A DNA stretch of 64,000 bases from Spartobacteria bacterium (lineage in GTDB: Bacteria; Verrucomicrobiota; Verrucomicrobiia; Chthoniobacterales; UBA10450), in assembly GCA_003169695.1 (NCBI GenBank), contig PNAS01000026.1:62001-126000 (forward strand). The letters run 5' to 3'. Every line of letters begins with the position of its first letter. The stretch's first letter is position 1. The notes beneath the pieces were generated by a model. It saw only the letters and a program-made list of their open reading frames with translations, had not been told where the DNA came from and ran no database searches. Of the stretch, positions 1 through 7,187 are shown piece after piece. The translations under genes were made by a program, and so were the position numbers.

Positions 1-1
1 G

Positions 2-430
2 TGGGACGAAGAGAAGGTCGTGGAAGCGGCGCGAGCGATCTTCAGCATGGGAATTAACGCAATTTCTCTGGCGGATACTGTCGGAGCTGCGGAGCCGAAA
101 CGGATTCATCGAGTCGTAGCGGCGGCGTTGCGTGGCTGCCCAGAACGCGAGGTAGGAATTCACATGCACAGCGCGCGCGCCGCAGCGGGTGCGAAGGTGC
201 TGGCTGCGTTCGAGGCTGGGTGCCGCCGCTTCGATTCGGCCATCGGTGGACTGGGCGGATGCCCGTTCGCGCAAGACGTGCTCGTCGGAAACATTCCGAC
301 GGAGGAAGTCGTTCGCGCTCTGGAGCAGCGTGGCCTGAGGTTGCCGATACGGGATTCACTCACCCACGTCATGGCGATGAATCGTGCGATCGGCGACGAA
401 TTCTCGGCTGCGGATGCAGCCGATCGTTAG
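2..430 (+). CDS. Hydroxymethylglutaryl-CoA lyase, C-terminal part (5' end outside window)
   Basis: HMG-CoA lyase cleaves HMG-CoA to acetyl-CoA and acetoacetate, the last step of leucine/isovalerate degradation. The frame is open from the window edge, so the N-terminus is missing. Visible family marks are the ISLADTVG segment, the metal-binding His-x-His (IHMH), and the GGLGGCPFA loop carrying the catalytic cysteine, followed by a short helical tail. The residues after IHMH (SARAAAG) differ from the usual DTYGQA, which is a little odd. It converges on the minus-strand degradation genes that follow. The stop lies exactly where the duplicated carboxyltransferase fragment begins, so the extreme C-terminus may have been affected by that rearrangement. 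Confidence 0.85.
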   Translation, partial: WDEEKVVEAARAIFSMGINAISLADTVGAAEPKRIHRVVAAALRGCPEREVGIHMHSARAAAGAKVLAAFEAGCRRFDSAIGGLGGCPFAQDVLVGNIPTEEVVRALEQRGLRLPIRDSLTHVMAMNRAIGDEFSAADAADR

Positions 431-940
431 ACTTGCACGACACTGGTATGGAATCGTGCCTTTGGCATTGGACGGGAACGTATTGCAGCAGCTGGGTGAG
501 GACTTCACGTGTTTCGTGCGGTTGAATGATCGCGTCCACCAGCCGCGCGCGGCGCCGTAACGGATATCGGTTTGTTCTTCGTAATTCTTCTTAACCGTCG
601 CGCGTCGTTCTTCGAGTGCTTCCGGCGATGATTTCTTGTCGCCCCGATCGTGCGCCCGAGCCAGCACGCTGAAGATGGTGTCGGAAGCCTGGGCAGCGCC
701 CATGACGGCGTAACGCGAATTCGGTCAGGCCAGGATGAAGCGCGGATCGTAGGCTTTGCCGCAAAAGGCATAGTTCCCCGCGCTGCGCAGAATCAGCACG
801 CGCTGGAGTTTATCGGCCGCGGCTTTTTCAATCGCCAGTTCGGCCGTCAATTCAATCGTCAGCGCGTTACGGCGCTCGGGACGATTCAGTGTTACTATGG
901 AGATCTGCGGACTCTGCTTTTCGACTAAAACGAGAGGCAC
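431..940 (-). pseudogene. Chimeric pseudogene: enoyl-CoA hydratase start joined to carboxyltransferase 3' end
   Basis: Reading from 940 (GTG), about 50 codons match the N-terminus of an enoyl-CoA hydratase of the methylglutaconyl-CoA hydratase type (VTLNRPERRNALT, then VLILRSAG). The frame then runs without a break into NYAFCGKAYDPRFILA. That segment belongs to the C-terminal domain of the carboxyltransferase encoded at 2655-4283. After it comes an in-frame TGA (complement of 725-727) where the intact copy has Trp. Near 533-545 one base of a CCC run is lost, shifting the frame after ARGW. The remaining ~350 bp resembles 2652-3010 throughout. The hydratase gene at this locus is therefore destroyed. 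The sequence is clear; the recombination history is inference. Confidence 0.85.
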
Positions 941-957
941 GATTGGACGTTGAAGCG

Positions 958-1278
958 TTAAAGGGTTAATTCAAGGATCGCTTGGCCCAGCGTTTTACCT
1001 TGGGCGTCGATTCGGAGCGAACGACTGCCGCCCTCGCCCAGGATTCCCTCAAGGAGAAAATTCAACGCATCTAGGTTTCGTGCTTCGTAGCGGGTGACTT
1101 TTCGAACTCCGAGCGGGTCGAAGAATTTCTTTACGACATCTTCGGTGAGCTGCTGGCGCAATCGTTCGTAATCCTCGGCTTTGCGCGCAAAGACGGCAAC
1201 GTTCGCGCTCGAGCCCTTGTCGCCGCTGCGGGCATAAGCGATTTCGCCGAGGCGAATTTTAATGCCGCTCTTCTTCAT
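958..1278 (-). CDS. AtuA C-terminal-like small protein
   Basis: This 106-residue protein corresponds to the small ferredoxin-fold domain that follows AtuA (former DUF1446) in acyclic terpene/isovalerate utilisation loci, sometimes fused and sometimes separate. Marks are LGEIAYARSGDKGSSANVAV near the N-terminus and the Y-E-A-x-N-L-x-A-L-N-F-L stretch in the second half. Its ATG overlaps the stop of the preceding AtuA gene by four bases (ATGA), so translation is probably coupled and the two products likely act together. The biochemical role of the family is not settled. The next minus-strand start (940, hydratase chimera) follows after 17 bases, so it was once part of the same operon. Confidence 0.8.
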   Translation of the reverse strand: MKKSGIKIRLGEIAYARSGDKGSSANVAVFARKAEDYERLRQQLTEDVVKKFFDPLGVRKVTRYEARNLDALNFLLEGILGEGGSRSLRIDAQGKTLGQAILELTL

Positions 1279-2651
1279 GCTGCCTCCGCCGCGATCATCT
1301 CAAACTCTTGCTGGACGAGATTCTTGTCGACCAGCGTAGGCCAATAGCCGAAGACCGCCTGCACCTTCGGCCGGCCGGCGGAGTAATCGGTCACACCCTG
1401 AGGTCCGGCTGTAACGAGTGGAGCAATCTGTCTTGAAAAGCGCTCGACGGCATCCCGACGCGGATCAGCGACGCTTACGCGCAAAACTGTCTCCAAAAGA
1501 TCGGCCGAATGGTCGGGAATTTCCACACCGCAAACCGACGCTCCACTGCCGAGACATTCCACGAGCGAACGCTCGAACTTGATGCCAACCTGCTCGAGTT
1601 GATGAAGAATATTCTCACCGCATTTGCGCGCCTTTAGCACGGCGTGACGTCCGAAAATTGTGATAATGGCGTGCGCTTTATAGCCATCGCGGTAGGTCGC
1701 GCTTACTTTGTATTGTGAAGTGGGCGGGCGCCCCGTGGCTCCCTCAATCAAAACACGATCTTGTGCGAGTTGGTCCAGACGAATTCCGAGCAACGAGACG
1801 GTCGCGTCGGGGGAGATGTAGTTTCCCGGATCTCCGATCTCGTAGAGAAGCTGCTCCTTCACCGTCCGCAGGTTCACGCTGCCGCCCGTAAGGTGAGGCT
1901 TGGTGACGATGCATGAGCCGTCCTCCAGAATCTCGACGACTGGAAAACCGATTTCCGCACTGTGAGGCAGTTCCAGCCAGTCGGTGGAGAATCCACCGCA
2001 CGCCTGAGTGCCGCACTCGATCATGTGGCCGGCAACCGTCGCGCCCGCGATCCGGTTGTAGTCAGTGGGCTCCCAATCAAAATGAGCGATGGCGGCGGCG
2101 GCCGTCAGGCTTGCATCTGCCACGCGACCGGTGACAACGATGTCCGCTCCGGCGCGCAAGGCACTGACAACGCCGTCGACACCAAGGTAGGCATTTGCAG
2201 TCGTTAGGCGATCTCGCACCGTGGAAATCGGCGCGCCGGTTTCCCAATTTGCATATCGCTCATCGGACGAATTCTTAATGATCGGCAAAATGTCGTCTCC
2301 ATAAACCGCCGCAACTTTCAATCGCCCCAATCCGAGTTCGGCTAATGCGGCGACGCAGGCGTGGCCGCACGCGACGGGATTCAATCCGCCAGCGTTGCTG
2401 ATGATCTTAACCCGCGAGCCGTCGCGCCATGACGAAGCCAGGCTGCGCAGAACTTCGACGAAATCGCGGGCATAGCCGCAGGTGGGATTTTTTTCGCGCT
2501 GAATCGCCATGATCGAAAGCGAGACCTCGGCCAGGTAATCCAGTGTCAGGAAATCGAGGTCCGGCCGTTGCCTAACGAGTCGTGCCGGAGCGTCGGGATC
2601 ATCGCCCCAGAAAGCTTGCGCATTGCCGACAAGAAGCGGTGCTCTCGCCAT
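1275..2651 (-). CDS. AtuA-family (DUF1446) acyclic terpene utilisation protein
   Basis: A 458-residue protein beginning VGNAQAFWGDDPDAPARLV, typical of the AtuA/DUF1446 family. It also has conserved ISNAGGLNP and VTGRVADASL segments. Family members sit with biotin carboxylases and acyl-CoA enzymes in citronellol, geraniol and isovalerate catabolism; the exact reaction is not established. No signal peptide is seen, so it is probably cytoplasmic. It starts 3 bases after the carboxyltransferase stop and overlaps the small AtuA-C gene by 4 bases, which indicates a tight operon. Length is normal for the version without a fused C-terminal domain. Confidence 0.83.
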   Translation of the reverse strand: MARAPLLVGNAQAFWGDDPDAPARLVRQRPDLDFLTLDYLAEVSLSIMAIQREKNPTCGYARDFVEVLRSLASSWRDGSRVKIISNAGGLNPVACGHACVAALAELGLGRLKVAAVYGDDILPIIKNSSDERYANWETGAPISTVRDRLTTANAYLGVDGVVSALRAGADIVVTGRVADASLTAAAAIAHFDWEPTDYNRIAGATVAGHMIECGTQACGGFSTDWLELPHSAEIGFPVVEILEDGSCIVTKPHLTGGSVNLRTVKEQLLYEIGDPGNYISPDATVSLLGIRLDQLAQDRVLIEGATGRPPTSQYKVSATYRDGYKAHAIITIFGRHAVLKARKCGENILHQLEQVGIKFERSLVECLGSGASVCGVEIPDHSADLLETVLRVSVADPRRDAVERFSRQIAPLVTAGPQGVTDYSAGRPKVQAVFGYWPTLVDKNLVQQEFEMIAAEAA

Positions 2652-3010
2652 GACTCAGACTTGTACGACACCAGTGTGGAATCGCGCCTTTGGCATGGGA
2701 CGGGAAACGTATTGCAACAGGCGCGTGAGGACCTCACGTGTTTCGTGCGGTTGAATAATCGCGTCTACCCAGCCGCGTGCGGCGCCGTAACGAATATCGG
2801 TTTGTTCTTCGTAATTTTTCTTAACCGTCGCACGCAGTTCTTCGAGGGCTTCCGGCGATGATTTCTTGTCGCCGCGATCATGCGCTCGAGCCAGTACGCT
2901 GAAAATGGTGTCGGAAGCCTGGGCCGCGCCCATGACGGCGTAGCGCGCATTCGGCCAGGCCAGGATGAAGCGCGGGTCATAGGCTTTGCCGCAAAGGGCG
3001 TAGTTCCCCG
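2652..3010. repeat. Duplicated segment (intact copy); decayed copy at 431-783
   Basis: The 3' end of the carboxyltransferase gene plus a few bases of downstream flank match the segment at 431-783 almost base for base, in the same orientation. The second copy carries scattered substitutions, a new TGA and a one-base deletion. The copies are about 2.2 kb apart, with the AtuA pair and the hydratase remnant between them. A direct duplication like this can recombine and delete the AtuA pair. Confidence 0.88.
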
Positions 3011-4283
3011 CGCCGAAAGAACCACCCACGACGATCGTGATCTTGGGGACGGTGGAGTTGCTGACGGCGTTCACTAATTTCGCACCGCTCCGGATGATCC
3101 CGCTTTGTTCCGCATCGCGACCCACCATGAATCCAGTAACGTCCTGGAAAAAAATGATGGGAAGGCCAGTCTGGTTGCAGTCCATAATAAAGCGCGCCGC
3201 CTTGTCGGCGCTGTCCGCGTAGATGACGCCGCCCATCTGAATTCCTTCTTTTTTCGTCCGTACTTGGAGGCGCTGGCTGGCGACGATTCCGACCGGGCTG
3301 CCCGCAATCCGCGCGTAGGTCGTTACGAGCGTCTTGCCGTAGTCCGCTTTGTATTCATCGAGCGAATTGGCATCGATGATCGAAGCGAGAAGATCGCGCG
3401 CATCGTACGGCTTATGGCCGTCGAGGCTCATCAGATTGTAAACGGCTTCCGGCTTTTTCGCCGGCTCGTAACTTTCATTCTTCTCCCTGTGTTTCACTTC
3501 TTCTGCTTCCGGCAACAAAGCGATCAAGGAACGCAATCGCTTCAAACATGACGGATCATCTTTCTCGTAAAAATCGACGGTGCCGCTGATCTCAGCGTGC
3601 ATTTTTGCGCCGCCAAGTTCTTCGGCATCGACCACCTGCCCGATCGCTGCTTTCACGAGTGACGGCCCCGCGAGATAAAGACCGCTGCCTTCGGTCATCA
3701 AAATCTTGTCGCAAAGGACCGGAAGATACGCGCCGCCGGCAACGCAGTTGCCCATGATCGCGGCAAACTGGGGGAGGCCCGCAGCGGAAATCACGGAGTT
3801 GTTGCGAAAGATGCGCCCGAAGTCGTCTTCATCTGGAAAAATTTCGTCCTGCATCGGAAGAAAGACGCCGGCGGAATCAACCAGATACACGAGTGGCAGC
3901 GCACATTCGAAAGCGATCCGTTGGGCACGAATCAGCTTCTTGGCCGTGGCAGGAAAAAATGCGCCGGCCTTCACGGTTGCGTCGTTGGCGATGATCATAC
4001 ACGGAACGCCTGCGACATTTCCGACACCCGCGACCGCTCCGGCGGCGGGAACGCTGCCCCACTGCTCATACATTTTATAGGCCGCCCAAAGCTCGACCTC
4101 AAAAAAGGGCGAACCCGGATCGAGGAGCCGGTTGATGCGCTCGCGGGCGAGCAGTCGACCCATTTTGTGCTGGCGGTCCTGGCCCGCTTTTCCGCCGCCT
4201 TCGCGCAAAACGCTTTCTTCCCGGGCGACAGCGGCGCAGCGCTCGCGCAACCCCTCAGGCGGTGGAACAGGAGATCGAGGCAT
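2655..4283 (-). CDS. Acyl-CoA carboxylase beta (carboxyltransferase) subunit, methylcrotonyl-CoA type
   Basis: Carboxyltransferase subunit of a biotin-dependent acyl-CoA carboxylase; by context probably 3-methylcrotonyl-CoA (leucine) or geranyl-CoA. The N-terminal carboxyltransferase domain includes KMGRLLARERINRLLDPGSP and VDSAGVFLPMQDEIFPD. The C-terminal domain includes FFQDVTGFMVG and GGSFGAGNYALCGKAYDPRF, the expected oxyanion-hole and acyl-CoA regions. I chose the ATG at 4283 (MPRSPVPPPEGL) because the upstream in-frame extension is basic and atypical; a start at 4322 is possible. The partner biotin carboxylase subunit is not in the window. Its last ~350 bp exist as a second, decayed copy at 431-783. 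Confidence 0.85.
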   Translation of the reverse strand: MPRSPVPPPEGLRERCAAVAREESVLREGGGKAGQDRQHKMGRLLARERINRLLDPGSPFFEVELWAAYKMYEQWGSVPAAGAVAGVGNVAGVPCMIIANDATVKAGAFFPATAKKLIRAQRIAFECALPLVYLVDSAGVFLPMQDEIFPDEDDFGRIFRNNSVISAAGLPQFAAIMGNCVAGGAYLPVLCDKILMTEGSGLYLAGPSLVKAAIGQVVDAEELGGAKMHAEISGTVDFYEKDDPSCLKRLRSLIALLPEAEEVKHREKNESYEPAKKPEAVYNLMSLDGHKPYDARDLLASIIDANSLDEYKADYGKTLVTTYARIAGSPVGIVASQRLQVRTKKEGIQMGGVIYADSADKAARFIMDCNQTGLPIIFFQDVTGFMVGRDAEQSGIIRSGAKLVNAVSNSTVPKITIVVGGSFGAGNYALCGKAYDPRFILAWPNARYAVMGAAQASDTIFSVLARAHDRGDKKSSPEALEELRATVKKNYEEQTDIRYGAARGWVDAIIQPHETREVLTRLLQYVSRPMPKARFHTGVVQV

Positions 4284-4419
4284 GAACGCGAAAGGCTTAC
4301 GCCGCGCGCGGGGCGGAATCAAGCGCGAGTGATTACGGAAACATCACGCCTCCCAAAGGATTGCCGCCACGAATTGGGCGCGCTGCCGAAACGAATCGGG
4401 GCACTGAGGCCCTCCCACT

Positions 4420-4722
4420 TTAATAAACGTCGGTCTCAGAAGGATAACCCGAGTCTCCCCGGATCGAACGTAATCGATTCCGGCTGCCGCGTTCGGATTC
4501 CGGTCGATTGATTCGTTCCATTGCCAATTTTACAAGCAGCGGAACCGCGGCGAGCGCGCCGACCGAGACGAGCGCGATGGCCGTGGCTTGTCGAAAAGGC
4601 CGGCGGATTCTATCCGCCACGAGCATTCCGACACCCAGGCCAATGGCCGTGCGCGTGAGCGCAAGCAAACCGTCGAGCGGAATTTGCTCCCCGGTTTTTG
4701 GAATGGATATCGAGAGAGACAT
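4420..4722 (-). CDS. Small membrane protein of unknown function
   Basis: A 100-residue product with two hydrophobic stretches. One is around residues 17-36 (LLALTRTAIGLGVGMLVADR). The other is around residues 46-66 (AIALVSVGALAAVPLLVKLA). They are separated by a short basic loop, suggesting a two-helix inner-membrane protein with a charged Arg/Ser-rich tail. I do not recognise a family. It stands alone, about 95 bases from the divergent mannose-1-phosphate guanylyltransferase start and about 140 bases upstream of the carboxyltransferase. The alternating hydrophobic and charged pattern supports this frame over overlapping frames. Confidence 0.55.
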   Translation of the reverse strand: MSLSISIPKTGEQIPLDGLLALTRTAIGLGVGMLVADRIRRPFRQATAIALVSVGALAAVPLLVKLAMERINRPESERGSRNRLRSIRGDSGYPSETDVY

Positions 4723-4815
4723 CGCATACCCTTATACTTCTCGTTTTGAAAAAGGAAACGGGAATCTCGCGACCCGCGTGATTGGGAAATCGGCCACTGT
4801 TTCGCTCCATCCACC

Positions 4816-5889
4816 ATGTCCAATCCGATCTATGCGCTCATCCTCGCCGGAGGGAGTGGTGAACGCTTCTGGCCGCTGAGCCGCCGCGCTCGCCCGAAAC
4901 AACTCCTTCGTCTTGTCGCGGAAGAAACGCTGCTTGAACAAACGGTGGCCCGACTCGATGGCTTGATCCCGCGAGAGCGTCTTTTGATTTTGACGAATGT
5001 TGAACAGGAAGCCGCGGTTCGTGAGCTATTGCCTGCTCTGCCGAAGGAAAATATTGTTGCTGAACCGGCGAAACGCGATACGGCGGCGGCTGTTGCTCTC
5101 GGCGCGGGATGGGTCGCGGTCCGAGACCATTCCGCCACGATGATCGTGCTCCCCGCGGATCACGTCATTAAAGACACCGCGGCTTTCCAAAAAACCTTGA
5201 CGACGGCCGCGGCGGCAGCCGAAGAAACGGGCGCGCTCGTGACGATCGGCGTCAAACCGAGTTGGGCGTGCCCCGGCTTTGGTTACATTGAGCAAGGGGC
5301 CGCCGTGCGTCTCCGAAATGTTGCGCCCGAGGCCGCGGTTCACCATGTCGTTCGCTTCCGTGAAAAACCAAACGCGGATCTGGCCGAAAGCTTTCTTCGT
5401 AAGGGGAATTTTCGCTGGAATGCCGGAATGTTTGTCTGGTCTGTGCCGTCGGTGCTGAGCGAATTCAACCGGCACACCCCGGAGCTCGCAAGCTTCATCT
5501 CACAACTGCGCGCGCAGGATAATTTCGAAAAAACCGTGCGGGAGCGATTCACCAAACTTCCGAGAATCTCTTTCGACTATGCGATCATGGAGAAGGCCGA
5601 TCGGGTTCTGGTCGTCGAGGCGACTTTCGATTGGGATGACGTCGGGAGCTGGGGCGCGGTGGCGAAGTATTTCAAGAACGATGCGGAAGGCAACGCGGCC
5701 AATTGCGAGATCACGACCCTGGATTCGACGAACAACATTGTGTTTAATCCCGACGGCACGAGCATTGCGCTGCTCGGCGTTCATAATCTCATTATTGTTC
5801 GAACACCCGACGCTGTTTTGATCTGCCACCGCCATCAAGCCGAGAAGATCAAGAGCCTTGTCGGCAAACTTCCCGAGGCGCTGCAGTGA
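4816..5889 (+). CDS. manC: Mannose-1-phosphate guanylyltransferase
   Basis: Makes GDP-mannose from mannose-1-phosphate and GTP for surface polysaccharide and LPS sugars. The nucleotidyltransferase signature LILAGGSGERFWPLSR with PKQLL is at the N-terminus. IVLPADHVI and the FDYAIMEKADRV/DWDDVGSW motifs follow in the expected order. At 357 residues it is the short form without the phosphomannose isomerase domain found in bifunctional ManC. The stop overlaps the ruvX start by 4 bases (GTGA), and truA follows directly, so the three are probably co-transcribed. Confidence in the activity is high; the downstream glycan is unknown. Confidence 0.92.
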   Translation: MSNPIYALILAGGSGERFWPLSRRARPKQLLRLVAEETLLEQTVARLDGLIPRERLLILTNVEQEAAVRELLPALPKENIVAEPAKRDTAAAVALGAGWVAVRDHSATMIVLPADHVIKDTAAFQKTLTTAAAAAEETGALVTIGVKPSWACPGFGYIEQGAAVRLRNVAPEAAVHHVVRFREKPNADLAESFLRKGNFRWNAGMFVWSVPSVLSEFNRHTPELASFISQLRAQDNFEKTVRERFTKLPRISFDYAIMEKADRVLVVEATFDWDDVGSWGAVAKYFKNDAEGNAANCEITTLDSTNNIVFNPDGTSIALLGVHNLIIVRTPDAVLICHRHQAEKIKSLVGKLPEALQ

Positions 5890-6356
5890 GCAGTCTGCCG
5901 ATTCGACGGCGCATCCTGGGTGTGGACTTCGGCCGCGCGCGAATCGGGATCGCCGTGTCCGACGAGCTTGGTCTGCTCGCGCATCCGGTAAAAACGATTC
6001 CTGCGTCGCGCGATGCGGCGAAACAGATCGATGAAATCGTGCGCAAAAAAAATGTGGAGCGGGTCGTGATTGGATTACCTCGCCATATGAACGGCAGCGT
6101 GGGTGAAGCTGCCGGCGAGGCGCTCGCCTTCGCCGGGAAATTGCGGAAGCTGCTTCCGTGTGAGGTCGTGACGTGGGATGAGCGTCTCACGACGATCGCC
6201 GCGAATCGCGCCTTACGCGACCGCGGTCAAAAGACGCGAGATTCGAGGAACGTCGTCGATCAGGTGGCGGCGCAGATGATCTTGCAGGGATATCTCGACG
6301 GATTGCAAAGCGCGCGCGATCGCGGTCCAGAGCAAGTAGTTCGCCAAAGCGATTAA
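5886..6356 (+). CDS. ruvX: Putative Holliday junction resolvase / pre-16S rRNA nuclease RuvX (YqgF)
   Basis: RNase H-fold nuclease of the YqgF/RuvX family, needed for 16S rRNA 5'-end maturation and proposed to resolve Holliday junctions. GVDFGRARIGIAVSD at residues ~9-23 carries the first catalytic Asp. VIGLPRHMNGS and TWDERLTT supply the following conserved acidic residues, and VDQVAAQMILQ ends the fold. Length (156 aa) is normal. It starts with GTG overlapping the previous stop and ends immediately before the truA ATG. Confidence 0.92.
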   Translation: MSSLPIRRRILGVDFGRARIGIAVSDELGLLAHPVKTIPASRDAAKQIDEIVRKKNVERVVIGLPRHMNGSVGEAAGEALAFAGKLRKLLPCEVVTWDERLTTIAANRALRDRGQKTRDSRNVVDQVAAQMILQGYLDGLQSARDRGPEQVVRQSD

Positions 6357-7106
6357 ATGCCGTCGCGGCTCAAGCTGATCGTTTCCTACGACGGTGCGTC
6401 GTTTTCCGGATGGCAAAGCCAGGCGAACGGCAATACGATTCAAGACCGCTTGGAGAACGCTTTTCAGCGTATCTGTTCTGAGCCCGTACGGGTGCATGGC
6501 GCCGGGCGGACCGATGCCGGTGTCCATGCGCTGGCGCAGTGCGCGCACGTGGATTTGCCGAATCGCCGCTATAAACCTGATCGGTGGGTCTCCGCGCTGA
6601 ACGGACTCTTACCGCCAGCGATTCGCGTTATGCGGTGCCGGTTTGTTTCTGAGGCGTTTCACGCGCGATTTTCCGCGAAGGGAAAAACGTATCGTTACCG
6701 CATTTGGAATGCAGCTGTGCTCCCGCCGTTTGAAAGCGGTCGCGCCTGGCATGTCGTGAGTGCTCTCGACTTCGATAGCATCGTTCTTGCGGCGACAAAA
6801 TTCTGCGGTGAACATGATTTCGCCTCGTTCTCGGCGAACCGGGGAACACCCGAAACAAACACCGTCCGGATCATTCGCGCGGTCCGCCTCCGGCGCGCTG
6901 GTCCTTGCATTTCCATGGAGTTCGATGGTGATGGGTTCCTTTATAAGATGGTGCGAATGATGGCTGGGACACTCGTGCGCATTGGCCTCAACAGGTCATC
7001 TCTGCACGACATCAACGCGCGGCTTCGGTTGCCCCGAAAAGCCATTTCGTGCGGACGAACAGCGGCGCCGGCCAACGGATTATTTCTGGTCCGCGTCCGG
7101 TACTGA
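6357..7106 (+). CDS. truA: tRNA pseudouridine(38-40) synthase TruA
   Basis: Converts U38-U40 in the anticodon arm of many tRNAs to pseudouridine. The family core is clear: LIVSYDGASFSGWQSQ at the N-terminus, and GRTDAGVHALAQ with the catalytic Asp. It continues with FHARFSAKGKTYRYRIWN and FDGDGFLYKMVRMMAGTLV. Length (249 aa) is standard. It abuts ruvX with no gap, so translation is likely coupled. About 80 bases separate its stop from the next gene. Confidence 0.95.
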   Translation: MPSRLKLIVSYDGASFSGWQSQANGNTIQDRLENAFQRICSEPVRVHGAGRTDAGVHALAQCAHVDLPNRRYKPDRWVSALNGLLPPAIRVMRCRFVSEAFHARFSAKGKTYRYRIWNAAVLPPFESGRAWHVVSALDFDSIVLAATKFCGEHDFASFSANRGTPETNTVRIIRAVRLRRAGPCISMEFDGDGFLYKMVRMMAGTLVRIGLNRSSLHDINARLRLPRKAISCGRTAAPANGLFLVRVRY

Positions 7107-7187
7107 TTTTGCTTTCCTACCCCCGACGCTGGGGCGCGGCAGCGCGCTTCAGAGGTATGGCAGGATACCTGCTTTCTGGAATTTATA

